Below, one piece after another: positions 13,555 through 22,274 of a stretch of DNA of 33,960 nucleotides. The notes beneath the pieces were generated by a model. It made no database searches and was not told where the DNA came from. It saw only the letters and a program-made list of their open reading frames with translations. Source of the DNA: WJLY01 sp964399265. Lineage in GTDB: Bacteria > Joyebacterota > Joyebacteria > Joyebacterales > Joyebacteraceae. Each line of letters opens with the position of its first letter. Within the stretch, counting starts at the first letter, position 1. The stretch covers positions 1-33,960 of the forward strand of contig CAYNQF010000018.1 in assembly GCA_964399265.1 (NCBI GenBank), read 5' to 3'. The position numbers and the translations under genes were made by a program.

Positions 13555-14673
13555 GTTCATCGACTCGCACGCCCGGGCGATGGAGTCGGTCGTCCCGCTC
13601 ATGAAGTCATCGCCCGACAGCTGCAGGACGACGTCCTCGTACGCCGACCGGAGGCACTGCCGTACCTTCTCGATCTCGTACAGCTCCACCTGAACGGAGT
13701 TGGGTCTGACGAGTATCACCGAGCTGCCACGGCGCGGGCGGTGACAGAGCAGCATGTTGTAGCTCGTGATGGTCCTCTCCTGGATCCTCCGCGCGAACAC
13801 TATCAGATCTACGGGGTCCGCGAGCTCGGACTCCGGCAGGCTCTCGCCGACGTAGCCCAGGTCGGAGGCTATGATCGCGAGGGGGCGCGGGAAGAACCTG
13901 CGCGATCTGCGGCGCCAGTCGCTGTACGCGGTCAGAATGGGGAGGTGCTCCACGGCCGCCCCGTCGATGTAGTAGTGCCCGTCGATCAGCTTGGGCGTTA
14001 TCACACCCGGTATCGACATGGACGCGCCTATGGCATCGGCGACGGGCACGTCGGGCGTCGTCTCCGCCGAGAAGACCCTCTTGACGACCGGCAATCCCGC
14101 CTCGGCGCCGGTCCCTATGTCCACGGCGACGCAGTGGAAGGGCATCTCGAGTTCGCTCATTCTTGGCACCCTGCCGACGTACTTCATCAGGATGTCCTCT
14201 ACGTACCCCTCGACGCGCTTGAGGTCGTAGATGCCCGCTTCCTTGAATGTGTGTCCGAGTATCGAACGCTTGATGGCGCCGGTGACGAGTCTCAGGGCCG
14301 GGTGCCTAGCGGCGAACCCGAAGAGGTCGTCGGCCGACCTTATGTCCAGCATTGCGGCCTCGATGTCGTCGGTGCTCATCCCCGAAGCTCTTAGACCTCC
14401 CACGACCGCGCCTGCCGACGTTCCGTAGATGCGTGTCGGAGCGACGTCCAGCAACTCGAGGACCCTCAAGAGGCTGATGTGGGCCGGCATGGCCATGCCG
14501 CCGCCGGAGAGCGCGAGCACTGTCTCGCCCTTGCCGACGTGTTTGACAAAGGGGGCGAAACGGTTCTTCCACCGCGCAAGACCTTCACCGGAGAGTGTCG
14601 GTGCTCCCTCCGCAAGCGGCTCCTGTGGCTGGCGTGCGAGCGTGAACCAGCCCCTGCTCCTTTCTCCACTCAT
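13519..14673 (-). CDS. Patatin-like phospholipase
   Basis: 384 residues. The catalytic apparatus is visible: oxyanion loop SGGGMAM (about 56-62), nucleophile elbow GTSAG with S86, and the dyad aspartate D237 in IDGAA. It should be a serine lipid acyl hydrolase with a Ser-Asp dyad. No signal peptide is seen, so it is cytoplasmic or membrane-associated. The ATG at 14673 is preferred (GGAGG 8 nt upstream); a start at 14757 would add 28 residues. It lies about 100 bp after the permease gene and may share its transcript. It overlaps the small Cys gene convergently by 36 bp. Confidence 0.88.
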   Translation of the reverse strand: MSGERSRGWFTLARQPQEPLAEGAPTLSGEGLARWKNRFAPFVKHVGKGETVLALSGGGMAMPAHISLLRVLELLDVAPTRIYGTSAGAVVGGLRASGMSTDDIEAAMLDIRSADDLFGFAARHPALRLVTGAIKRSILGHTFKEAGIYDLKRVEGYVEDILMKYVGRVPRMSELEMPFHCVAVDIGTGAEAGLPVVKRVFSAETTPDVPVADAIGASMSIPGVITPKLIDGHYYIDGAAVEHLPILTAYSDWRRRSRRFFPRPLAIIASDLGYVGESLPESELADPVDLIVFARRIQERTITSYNMLLCHRPRRGSSVILVRPNSVQVELYEIEKVRQCLRSAYEDVVLQLSGDDFMSGTTDSIARACESMNLPGERHAERGF

Positions 14674-14773
14674 CGTCCTGACCTCCGGTCGAGCTTCGGC
14701 CGCCGCGACCGATGCACCGGCAGCCGCCCTAGGGAACTCGACCATGCCCGCATGCAAGCGCGGGCTCCCAAGA

Positions 14774-16072
14774 CTACCCGCTCACGAGTCCGAACAGGAT
14801 CCCGGTCACGGTGGCCATCGATATGACGAGCGCGAGGTAGACTGCGGTCTTCCTCGTTCCTATGATGCGTCTCAGGATGAGTACGTTCGGCAATGATACG
14901 GCGGGTCCAGCCAGAAGGAAGGCGAGAGCCGGGCCCTTGCCCATGCCGGCGCCCAGCAGTCCCTGCACGATGGGCACTTCCGTCATGGTGCAGAAGTACA
15001 TGAGGCCCCCGGCCGCCGAGGCCATGAGGTTGGCCCCGAGCGTGTTTCCTCCCACCAGGTCCTGAACCCATGCCCGGGGTATGAGACCCTCGTGACCGGG
15101 CCGGCCGAGCGCGAACCCGACCATCATGATGCCCAGGAGCAACATGGGCAGCATGTCCTTGGCGAACCCCCACGTCTCGGAGACCCACTCGGCCGAGCGG
15201 GGCCGCGTCATCGCGAGCACCGTCGTGAGCACGACGCCCGTCACGAACGGCGGGAGCGGATTGCCTCTGAACACAAGGGCCACGGCGGCGACGGCTACGG
15301 CCGAGGTCGCGACCTTCCACGGGCGCACCCCGAAGAGCGTCACGAGCCCTGCGCCGAGCGCCAGTCCCGCGCCCGCCGTCAGCGTCCACTTCCATTCGAA
15401 CATCCAGCGCCACACTCTCGACCCCGAATCGACGCTCGCCCAGTTGGCGAACACCAGCACTGCCACCATCGACGCGAGGAATAGAACTGTCTTCTTCACC
15501 GACACCTCGTCCTCGTACTCCGACGACCCGACCGGATGGTCGGTCGCGGTCGATTCTTCCTTCCTGAAGATGGCGCTCATCACGAGGCCGATGACGATGC
15601 TGAATGCTATTGCGCCGGCCGCGCGGGCGATGCCGATATCGGCGCCCAGGACGCGCGCCGTCAGGAATATCGCGAGCACGTTTATCGCTGGGCCGGCGTA
15701 CAGGAACGTTGTAGCGGGTCCGAGCCCGGCGCCCCGTTTGTATATGCCCGCGAAGAGGGGGAGTATCGTGCAGCTGCACACCGAGAGCACGCCGCCGGAT
15801 ATCGCGGCAACCGCATAAGCCACGACCCTCTTCGCACCCGGGCCGAGATAGCGCATGATCGCGGACCTTGCGGCAGACGCAGCTATGGCGCCGGCGATGA
15901 AGAAGGCGGGGACGAGCCCGTAGATCATGTGCTCCCGCGCGTACCACTGGACGAGAGAGAAGGCCTCAACGATGGCGCCCGAGAGGCGGGGATTTCCGAG
16001 CGGCGCGAAGTAGAACGCGAGGAAGATCCCTAGCATCAGCAGGAGCGCTTTGATCTCACCCTTCCGACTCAT
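14774..16072 (-). CDS. ArsP/DUF318-type permease, probable metal(loid) efflux
   Basis: 432 residues with about eight to ten hydrophobic helices in two homologous halves separated by a charged loop (around RKEESTATDHP). The first half has the conserved CSC motif in SVCSCTILPLF and AGPAINVLAI; the second has the matching FLLAGPAVSLPNVLIL. This is the PF03773 permease fold, known for organoarsenical (ArsP) and Cu/Zn (SO_0444 type) efflux. The ATG at 16072 follows AGAAGGG; the upstream GTG at 16099 lacks one. It overlaps the ArsR gene by 17 nt, so it is coupled to a metal sensor. The actual substrate is not readable. Confidence 0.87.
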   Translation of the reverse strand: MSRKGEIKALLLMLGIFLAFYFAPLGNPRLSGAIVEAFSLVQWYAREHMIYGLVPAFFIAGAIAASAARSAIMRYLGPGAKRVVAYAVAAISGGVLSVCSCTILPLFAGIYKRGAGLGPATTFLYAGPAINVLAIFLTARVLGADIGIARAAGAIAFSIVIGLVMSAIFRKEESTATDHPVGSSEYEDEVSVKKTVLFLASMVAVLVFANWASVDSGSRVWRWMFEWKWTLTAGAGLALGAGLVTLFGVRPWKVATSAVAVAAVALVFRGNPLPPFVTGVVLTTVLAMTRPRSAEWVSETWGFAKDMLPMLLLGIMMVGFALGRPGHEGLIPRAWVQDLVGGNTLGANLMASAAGGLMYFCTMTEVPIVQGLLGAGMGKGPALAFLLAGPAVSLPNVLILRRIIGTRKTAVYLALVISMATVTGILFGLVSG

Positions 16073-16373
16073 CGGCTGCCCTTCTCTCGGCCCGGACACG
16101 CGCGGCGCAAGTCATCACCTCGAGCGCGCATGGCGTGACGAGCCGGTAGTACATGTGGTTGCCCCTTCGCTCGCGGTCCACGATGCCGGTTCGTCTCAGG
16201 AGGGTGAGGTGCTTGGAGACGGTCGACTGGTCGCTTCCCACCAGCTCGACCAGCTGGCAGACGCAGCACTCGCCGCGGCTCAGGCGATCGACGATAGTGA
16301 GCCGCGAGTCGTTTGCGAGCGCCCTCAGCACCTCGGCGTCCCGTTTGAACCTGTCTGTGGATGCAGTGCTCAT
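16056..16373 (-). CDS. arsR: ArsR/SmtB-family metalloregulator
   Basis: 105 residues, winged helix. The alpha-3 metal box reads ECCVCQL (C36, C37, C39), matching the ELCVCDL arsenic/antimony-type site. The recognition helix is SDQSTVSKHLTLL and the wing is RERRGNHMYYRL. Two more cysteines near the C-terminus (TPCALEVMTC) could complete or add a site. It should repress the arsR-permease operon until metal(loid) binds. Its ATG sits 7 nt after the -10 box with no ribosome-binding site, so the mRNA is probably leaderless. Confidence 0.9.
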   Translation of the reverse strand: MSTASTDRFKRDAEVLRALANDSRLTIVDRLSRGECCVCQLVELVGSDQSTVSKHLTLLRRTGIVDRERRGNHMYYRLVTPCALEVMTCAARVRAERRAADESEG

Positions 16374-16380
16374 GCCATCG

Positions 16381-16409
16381 AGTATATGGTTATATGGTCA
16401 TATATGCAA
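16381..16409 (-). promoter_or_regulatory. arsR promoter with embedded ArsR operator
   Basis: Minus strand: TTGCAT (16409-16404), 17-bp spacer, TATACT (16386-16381). The spacer is spanned by an AT-rich dyad ATATG-N10-CATAT (16384-16403), the usual ArsR/SmtB 12-2-12-like operator position. Repression by occlusion is expected. Confidence 0.7.
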
Positions 16410-16434
16410 ATCGATCGGAGCCGACAACGGCCGC

Positions 16435-16463
16435 TTGAACGTAAGGCGGTTGCGCGCTATTCT
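16435..16463 (+). promoter_or_regulatory. Sigma-70-type promoter of the phosphate transport operon
   Basis: TTGAAC (16435-16440), 17-bp spacer, TATTCT (16458-16463). The predicted start near 16470 gives a leader of about 150 nt. No clear Pho box direct repeats are seen. Confidence 0.6.
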
Positions 16464-16506
16464 GGTTCGTGGCTTCGCTAAGTCGCGTGCCTGTTGGGCA
16501 CTACGT

Positions 16507-16529
16507 GACGGGCCGTTCACCGGCCCGTC
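16507..16529 (+). repeat. Leader hairpin of the phosphate operon
   Basis: A perfect 8-bp stem GACGGGCC/GGCCCGTC with a 7-nt loop inside the roughly 150-nt leader. No T-tract follows; it may stabilise or regulate the mRNA. Confidence 0.4.
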
Positions 16530-16621
16530 AGTCGGTAGGGGACGAGGGGGTCTGGGCCGCCCGGTTGAGGCCGGACCAGGGACCACCGGACCGTCCCTGC
16601 AGGTCTGGAGGTGTTGTCAAC

Positions 16622-17266
16622 ATGCCTACGCTCTTTTCCAAGACGCGGCTCATGGAGTCGAAGATCGACCAGTACCTCGACCACGCGAGCGAGGCCGCGC
16701 TCCTCTTCCGAGAGGCCATCAAGGACTACCTGGGAGGCAGGCACGAGGAGTTCGAGGCTCGCCGCAGGCAGGTCACGGAGATCGAGAACAAGGCGGATCA
16801 GATCCGCATCGAGGTCGAGCGTCAGCTCTACATAGAGACACTGATCCCCGACGCGCGCGGAGACGTCCTCGGCATGCTCGAGCACACGGACGAGGTCGTC
16901 AACACGGCGAAGGAGACGCTGATGCTCCTGTCGGTCCAGCACCCTCGCATTCCCAAGGAGCTGAACGTCGACTACCTCGAGCTGGCCGACCACGGGTGCC
17001 AGGCGGTCCAGGAACTCGTGATGGGCATCAGGGCCTTCTTCAGGAATTCCCCAACGGTCACCGACTACGTTCACAAGGTCTGCTTCTGGGAGAAGGAGGC
17101 CGACAAGGTCGGCGAGAGGCTCAAGCGCAGGATCTTCGAGAGCGACCTCGAACTGGCGAGGAAGCTCCACCTGGGCGACTTCGTCGTCCACGTCGACACG
17201 CTCGCGGACGAAGCGGAGGACGTGAGCGAACGCCTTTCCATATCAGCGATAAAGCGAACGATCTGA
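16622..17266 (+). CDS. DUF47 / PhoU-like phosphate transport accessory protein
   Basis: 214 residues, all-helical, with heptad-like charged helices throughout. The pattern is that of the DUF47 (PF01865, TIGR00153) PhoU-like proteins that sit beside PiT permeases: FREAIKDYLGG, EIENKADQIRIEVERQLY, and FWEKEADKVGERLKRRIF with the paired E-x3-D metal-binding motifs of PhoU. It probably modulates the neighbouring permease from the cytoplasmic side. The ATG at 16622 follows GGAGGTG at 9 nt; longer in-frame starts would use the leader. It is first in an operon with the PiT permease 71 bp downstream. Confidence 0.88.
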   Translation: MPTLFSKTRLMESKIDQYLDHASEAALLFREAIKDYLGGRHEEFEARRRQVTEIENKADQIRIEVERQLYIETLIPDARGDVLGMLEHTDEVVNTAKETLMLLSVQHPRIPKELNVDYLELADHGCQAVQELVMGIRAFFRNSPTVTDYVHKVCFWEKEADKVGERLKRRIFESDLELARKLHLGDFVVHVDTLADEAEDVSERLSISAIKRTI

Positions 17267-17337
17267 GCACCGACGCGCCCCGGCCGTGACCCGGCGCGGA
17301 GGCGCGTCCTGTCTGCTGTTCCGAGGAACCGAACGGT

Positions 17338-18390
17338 ATGATCCTGCTGTTCCTTTCCAGCGGCCTCTTCCTGGGCTGGAGCCTGGGGGCCAACGACGCG
17401 GCCAACATCTTCGGCACGGCCGTGGCGACGCGGATGGTGAAGTTCCGTACGGCCGCGGCCGTATGCGCCGTGTTCGTCATCATCGGGGCCGTCGTGTCCG
17501 GAAGCGGCGCGGCCGCGACGCTCGGTCACCTGGGTGCCGTGAACGCGCTCGGAGCGTCGTTCATGGTGGCCCTGGCCGCGGCGCTGGCCGTCCTGTGGAT
17601 GACGAAGGCGCGGTTGCCGGTCTCCGTGTCTCAGGCGATCGTCGGCGGGATCATCGGCTGGAACCTCTTCACCGGGTCGGCGACCGACATGACGTCGCTC
17701 GTCAAGATCGTGTCGACGTGGATCATCTGCCCGATGCTGTCCGCCGCCTTCGCGGCTCTCTTCTTTCTGGCGGCTCGCGCGATACTCGGGCACGCGAGGA
17801 TCCACATTCTGGAACTCGACGCGCTGACCAGGTTCCTTCTTATAGGGGTGGGAGCGTTCGGCGCCTACTCGCTCGGAGCCAACAACATCGCCAACGTCAT
17901 GGGCGTGTTCATTCACGCGTTCCCCGCAGACGAGTTCAACGTGCTCGGTCTCTTCAGCCTCACCACGGCGCAGGTCCTTTTCTTCATCGGGGGGCTCGCC
18001 ATCGCGTCGGGCGTCATCTCGTACTCCCGACGCGTGATGATGACGGTCGGCAAGGACCTCTTCAAGCTCACCCCGGTCACGGCACTTGTGGTCGTGCTCT
18101 CTCAGTCGATCGTTCTCTTCCTGTTCGCCTCGGCGCGGCTGCAGGTCTGGCTGCTTGCGCACCATATGCCCGCCATCCCCCTCGTTCCCGTGTCGAGTTC
18201 CCAGGCGGTGATCGGCGCCGTGATTGGCATAGCGCTCATCAAGGGCGGACGGAACGTGAGACTGGGAGTGCTTAGAAGGATCGCCGGAGGATGGGTCGCC
18301 ACGCCGGTCATCGCGGCGGTCATAGCGTTCCTGGGGCTGTTCTTTCTTCAGAACGTGTTCGGCGTCGTCGTGCAGTACCCCGGTCCGTAA
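17338..18390 (+). CDS. PiT-family inorganic phosphate permease
   Basis: 350 residues, about 10-11 transmembrane helices arranged as two inverted halves. The duplicated PiT signature is clear: GANDAANIFGTAV near residue 17 with PVSVSQAIVGGIIGW, then GANNIANVMGVF with PVSSSQAVIGAVIGI. It should carry divalent metal-phosphate with Na+ or H+. It pairs with the upstream DUF47 protein, the usual partner. The ATG at 17338 has GAGGAA about 9 nt upstream. The stop is followed 15 bp later by the esterase gene. Confidence 0.94.
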   Translation: MILLFLSSGLFLGWSLGANDAANIFGTAVATRMVKFRTAAAVCAVFVIIGAVVSGSGAAATLGHLGAVNALGASFMVALAAALAVLWMTKARLPVSVSQAIVGGIIGWNLFTGSATDMTSLVKIVSTWIICPMLSAAFAALFFLAARAILGHARIHILELDALTRFLLIGVGAFGAYSLGANNIANVMGVFIHAFPADEFNVLGLFSLTTAQVLFFIGGLAIASGVISYSRRVMMTVGKDLFKLTPVTALVVVLSQSIVLFLFASARLQVWLLAHHMPAIPLVPVSSSQAVIGAVIGIALIKGGRNVRLGVLRRIAGGWVATPVIAAVIAFLGLFFLQNVFGVVVQYPGP

Positions 18391-18405
18391 AGGAGGATGC
18401 CCGCG

Positions 18406-19962
18406 ATGAGAGTGCTCTGTGCATTCCTGATGCTCGCGGTTGCGATGACCGCAGCTGCGCGCGACTGGAACGAGGCGCTTGGTGAACTCGTTGCCACCAG
18501 CGACCGGGCGGCCGGTGAGCGACTCATTGCCGAGATCGTGGACGCCGGACCGGGCTGCGGCGAGGTCGACTCGCTCTTGCAGAACTTTGTGTTTCCCCCC
18601 GCCGACGTGACGGGAGAACCCGTCATTCGGATGTCGGCGTGCATCGACTCCGTCGAAAGACCGTGGGTGCTGTATGTGCCGAGCGGCTACGACCCCGCGT
18701 CGCCTGGTCCGCTCATCGTGCTTCTGCACGGAGGCGTGAGCAGAAGCGAACTCATCGAAGATCCGCTCACGTACGCAAGAGAGGACGAGTTTCTCCCCGT
18801 CGCGGAGGCAAACGGGTGGATCGCGGCCTTCCCGCTCGGTCAGCTCGGCGCCACCTGGTGGGACGACGTCGGAATGGCCAACATCGACGGCATCGTGAGG
18901 TCCGTCAAGTCGGACTACAACGTGGACGACGACAGAGTCTGGATGGCCGGGTTCTCGGACGGCGCGTCGGCAGGGTTCACGTTCGCCATGGTGCGCCCCG
19001 ACGACTACGGAGCCTTCGTAGCGCTCAACGGCCACATAGGCGTCGGGAGCCTGGACGGAGGCCTGCCGACCTACGCCACCAACATCGCAAACACGCCGAT
19101 CTACGCCACGACGACGTTCGACGACGGCTACTACCCGTCCGCGCGCATGCGTCCGACCATTGAGATGGCGCGTGAGGCGGGCGGCGACATCTTCTACAGA
19201 GAGATGCCTGGAACCCACGACTTCAAGGACGTTGAGGGCGACCTTCCGGCGATCGTGCGGTTCCTCGAACGTCATCCGAGGGACCCCATGGCTCCCGACG
19301 TCGTGTGGGAGGCGTCCGATCCCGACTTCGGAAGATGCAAGTGGCTGTCGATAGACGCCGTGACGACGGCCGAGCCCGCGCCCTGGCATGTCGACCACAA
19401 CGTGGCGCTCGTCGACGACCGCGTGTCGGTCGGGTTCTACCCTGACGCGGACTTCGAGGGCCAGGGCGTGCTGATCGGCGGGCTGTCGGAAGGAGAAACG
19501 GCCGCGCGGAGCGCCGGTCTCCGGCCGGGCGACGTGGTCCTGGCGGCGGACAGCGCGCGTGTCGACAGCCTGGGCGCGCTTGAGGCATGGAAGGCGACCG
19601 TGTCGCGGGGAGACCCGTTCCAGCTGACGGTACTGCGCGACGGCAAGAGGGTGAAGCTGAGCGGGCGGATGCCCGACGTCACCAACTACTTCGTCTTCGA
19701 GAGGGACGCGCCTTCGGCAGAGGTCGTCGCCTCGTACGGCGCCAACACGTTCGACCTCGAGGCCTCGCGGCTGGGTGCCGTGAGGCTCCGCATTCACCCC
19801 GACATGGTGAGGTTGCAGGAAGACGTGGTCGTCAGGGTGAACGACGCCGTGGTCTACGACGCGCGTGTGTCCCCGGACCTCGAGTACATGCTTCGGAACT
19901 ACCTCGAGAACAAGGACAGGCGGGCCCTATACGTGGCCGAAGTGCCCATAGAGCTGCGTTAG
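18406..19962 (+). CDS. Exported esterase/PHB-depolymerase-like hydrolase fused to a PDZ domain
   Basis: 518 residues. A signal peptide (1-18, ending AAA) is followed by an alpha/beta hydrolase of the LpqC/feruloyl-esterase type. It has an oxyanion HGG (LIVLLHGGVS), nucleophile elbow GFSDGAS with S184, and a candidate catalytic His in GTHDF (H271). A PDZ-like domain follows (about 340-422: SAGLRPGDVVLAAD), then a C-terminal beta-rich segment of about 95 residues. The ATG at 18406 is chosen because AAAGGAGG lies 9 nt upstream; the ATG at 18397 abuts it. The substrate is unknown. The stop codon overlaps that of the convergent aminotransferase gene. Confidence 0.82.
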   Translation: MRVLCAFLMLAVAMTAAARDWNEALGELVATSDRAAGERLIAEIVDAGPGCGEVDSLLQNFVFPPADVTGEPVIRMSACIDSVERPWVLYVPSGYDPASPGPLIVLLHGGVSRSELIEDPLTYAREDEFLPVAEANGWIAAFPLGQLGATWWDDVGMANIDGIVRSVKSDYNVDDDRVWMAGFSDGASAGFTFAMVRPDDYGAFVALNGHIGVGSLDGGLPTYATNIANTPIYATTTFDDGYYPSARMRPTIEMAREAGGDIFYREMPGTHDFKDVEGDLPAIVRFLERHPRDPMAPDVVWEASDPDFGRCKWLSIDAVTTAEPAPWHVDHNVALVDDRVSVGFYPDADFEGQGVLIGGLSEGETAARSAGLRPGDVVLAADSARVDSLGALEAWKATVSRGDPFQLTVLRDGKRVKLSGRMPDVTNYFVFERDAPSAEVVASYGANTFDLEASRLGAVRLRIHPDMVRLQEDVVVRVNDAVVYDARVSPDLEYMLRNYLENKDRRALYVAEVPIELR

Positions 19963-21185
19963 GCGGGCGGCCCCGCCGCGGTCGCAATCAGTGCCTCGGT
20001 CAGGTACTCGTACTGCTCCATCGAGTTGTAGGCCTGGGCGGCTATGCGGACGATGCTCGCCGGACCATCCGGGCAGGACAGCACCGGGACCTCTATGTGG
20101 TATTCCTCGCGCAGCACGGCCTCTACGGGATCGAACGCCAGCGCGGTCGTGGTGAACGAGTAACTTCCCTCCTTGAGCGGAACGCTCGCCAGCGTTCCGA
20201 CCATCTCGTCGGGGCACGCCGGCGGAACGCCCATGCGCTCGCACAGAAGGGCCCTCGCCTCGAGCGCCAGCGACCTGTTGCGCCGCATCAGCTCCGGCCA
20301 GCCTCCGGGGAAGAGCGACCCCATGAACCGGATCGACTCGGGAACGCACAGGTACGCGGTCGGGTCGTCCGTGCCGGTCCAGTCGAACTCCATCCTGAAC
20401 CGGCTCCTGTCGGCGAGCGGCGCGTTCGCGCCGTGGCTGATCGTTAGCGGCCTGACCCCGTCCTGGAGGTCGCGGCGCACGTAGAGAAGAGCCGCGCCCT
20501 TGGGGGTACACAGCCACTTGTGGCAGTTGCCGGTGTAGTACGCCGGCGCGAGCGAACCGATGTCGAGCGGAAGCATACCGGGTGCGTGAGCGCCGTCGAC
20601 CAGGGTGTCGACGCCGCGCTCTGCCATCCCCGAGACGATGGTCCCGATCGGCATCACCATGCCGGTGAGGCTGGTCACGTGGTCTACCATCGCCAGGCGC
20701 GTCCTGGGGGTGACGGCATCGAGAAGGGCCTCGACGACCTCGCCCGCGGACTCGATGGGGAAGGGGACCTCCACGGACACCACTCGCGCGCACGACCGCG
20801 CGGCGACGAAGTCGAGGGCGTTCCGGCACGCGTTGTACTCGTGGTTGGTCGTGAGCAACTCGTCGCCGGGCGAGAGTTCGAGAGACCGCAGCACCGTGTT
20901 CACGCCCGTTGTCGCGTTGGGCACGAAGGCCAGGCAGTCCGGATCGGCGCCGACGAACTCGGCGAGGGTCTTCCGTGCGACATCGAGCGGTCCCTGAAGG
21001 TCGCGGGCCAGGAACTGCACCGGCTCGCTCTCGAGCTCGTCCCTGAGCCTGCACTGCGCGTCCAGAACCTCACCCGGGCACGCGCCGAACGACCCGTGGT
21101 TCAGGAATACGACGTTCGGGTCGAGCCGCCAGTGGCGCGCCAGCGGAGACGGCGCGGGAAGTTGTCTCTGGCCTTCGGACCTCAC
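19959..21185 (-). CDS. Class-V aminotransferase, isopenicillin-N-epimerase-like
   Basis: 408 residues, fold-type I PLP enzyme. Visible features are an N-terminal VVFLNHGSFGACP, the cofactor-contact segment NATTGVNTVLRS, VDGAHAPGMLPLDI (PLP-ring aspartate), and GNCHKWLCTPKG with the Schiff-base lysine. This pattern is shared by CefD-like epimerases and cysteine desulfurase relatives; the exact reaction cannot be called. The start is GTG at 21185, overlapping the upstream stop (GTGA) with GGAGG 6 nt before. A longer in-frame extension to 21668 is only antisense-like shadow coding inside the TPR gene. It is last in the long minus-strand run. Confidence 0.86.
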   Translation of the reverse strand: MRSEGQRQLPAPSPLARHWRLDPNVVFLNHGSFGACPGEVLDAQCRLRDELESEPVQFLARDLQGPLDVARKTLAEFVGADPDCLAFVPNATTGVNTVLRSLELSPGDELLTTNHEYNACRNALDFVAARSCARVVSVEVPFPIESAGEVVEALLDAVTPRTRLAMVDHVTSLTGMVMPIGTIVSGMAERGVDTLVDGAHAPGMLPLDIGSLAPAYYTGNCHKWLCTPKGAALLYVRRDLQDGVRPLTISHGANAPLADRSRFRMEFDWTGTDDPTAYLCVPESIRFMGSLFPGGWPELMRRNRSLALEARALLCERMGVPPACPDEMVGTLASVPLKEGSYSFTTTALAFDPVEAVLREEYHIEVPVLSCPDGPASIVRIAAQAYNSMEQYEYLTEALIATAAGPPA

Positions 21186-22246
21186 TCGGCCTCCAGCTCG
21201 CTGAGTCTTTCCTTGCGGTCCATCCAGTCGGCGTTGTCCCACTTCTCTATACCCGCACGCTCGAGTTCTCCCAACGCCTGTCTCATCATGGAGATGCCGG
21301 CCTCTCTTCTGTTTCCGGCCACCTCTATCTCGCCGAGTTCCCAACGGCTGAAGCCGATCCATTCGATGGCATCGCGGTTGCCCTCTCCGTCCAGTTCCTC
21401 GGCGCGAAGGAGCACAGCGTTCATGGCCTTCTGAGCCTCGTAGAGCTGACCCTGGAGTCTCATGACGTGAGCCACGGAGTAGTCGGCGATGAGCTTCGGT
21501 ATGGGAGCCGTCCCCATGTAGTGGTACTCGCGCGCCTTCTCGAGGGCGGCGCGCGCCTCGTCGTACCGTCCGGCGTCGACGTAGTCCCAGCCGAGGTTGT
21601 TCCACAGCGGTGCGAGCCATCCCTGCATGCCCGACTTCTCGGCCATCTCGATCGCCGTCTCGGCCCATTGGAACCTCTCCTCGGGGTCACCGGTGATCGC
21701 GATCATGTGAGCGGCGTCGACCGCGCGGTCGTACAGCTCGTGCGACTCGCAGTAGTTGAACATCTCGTGGAAGGTCTCGGTCGCCTTCACCGAGTCGCCG
21801 TCCTGCCACTCGAACCTTCCCCTGGCTCCGAGATAGCGCGACCAGCCCAGCGGCTCCTCAGGGTCGGCCTGCTCCTCCGCCCTCAGGAGCCACGGCAGCC
21901 CATCCGCTTCCTCTCCCTGCGAGAGGTAGCAGCGGGCGCGCATCGCGGCCGCTTCCGCGAACGTCGACGCGTCCTCGTCCTCAAGAGCCTGTCCCGCCAC
22001 CGCCTCGTACATCTCGCCGGCCGTGTCGTACTGGTTGTTGCGGAAGGCCTGGTCGGCCTCGGCGAGCCTGGTGGTCAGCGTGACGTCGATCCCGCGCGCT
22101 GCTCCTTCTGTCGTGGCCGCGGTTCCGTCGCCGACCGCCGGGGTGCCGCCCGCGTTCCCCGCCGTCGTCTCGTCGTCCCCGGCGCAGCTCGCGGCCGCTC
22201 CGAGAGTGAGTATCGCTGCTAACGTGATACAAAGTGCTCTGGTCAT
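21182..22246 (-). CDS. TPR-repeat lipoprotein
   Basis: 354 residues. The N-terminus is a lipoprotein-type signal ending AAASC (C21) followed by an acidic Gly/Thr-rich linker. From about residue 55 the protein is helical with several TPR-like units (ADQAFRNNQYDTAGEMYEAV, WNNLGWDYVDAGRYDEARAA). It is probably an envelope-anchored scaffold. The ATG at 22246 has GGAGG 7 nt upstream. It lies 28 bp after otsA and is coupled to the aminotransferase through a GTGA overlap. Partner and function are unknown. Confidence 0.78.
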   Translation of the reverse strand: MTRALCITLAAILTLGAAASCAGDDETTAGNAGGTPAVGDGTAATTEGAARGIDVTLTTRLAEADQAFRNNQYDTAGEMYEAVAGQALEDEDASTFAEAAAMRARCYLSQGEEADGLPWLLRAEEQADPEEPLGWSRYLGARGRFEWQDGDSVKATETFHEMFNYCESHELYDRAVDAAHMIAITGDPEERFQWAETAIEMAEKSGMQGWLAPLWNNLGWDYVDAGRYDEARAALEKAREYHYMGTAPIPKLIADYSVAHVMRLQGQLYEAQKAMNAVLLRAEELDGEGNRDAIEWIGFSRWELGEIEVAGNRREAGISMMRQALGELERAGIEKWDNADWMDRKERLSELEAE

Positions 22247-22274
22247 GTTCGTCCTCCGGAAGCGGACGGTCGTC

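Noticed and set aside
5057..16524. A shared 13-mer ggccgttcaccgg near 5060 and 16511
   Set aside because: Several 13-mer repeats are expected by chance in 34 kb of GC-rich DNA.
17071..19797. A 908-codon open frame on the minus strand
   Set aside because: It is antisense to the clearly coding DUF47, PiT and esterase genes, lacks recognisable domains and is rich in Arg/His/Asp, as expected for a shadow frame in high-GC DNA.
21186..21668. N-terminal extension of the aminotransferase to 569 residues
   Set aside because: The extension is the alternative frame of the TPR lipoprotein gene. The GTG at 21185 has a ribosome-binding site and begins just before the conserved domain.
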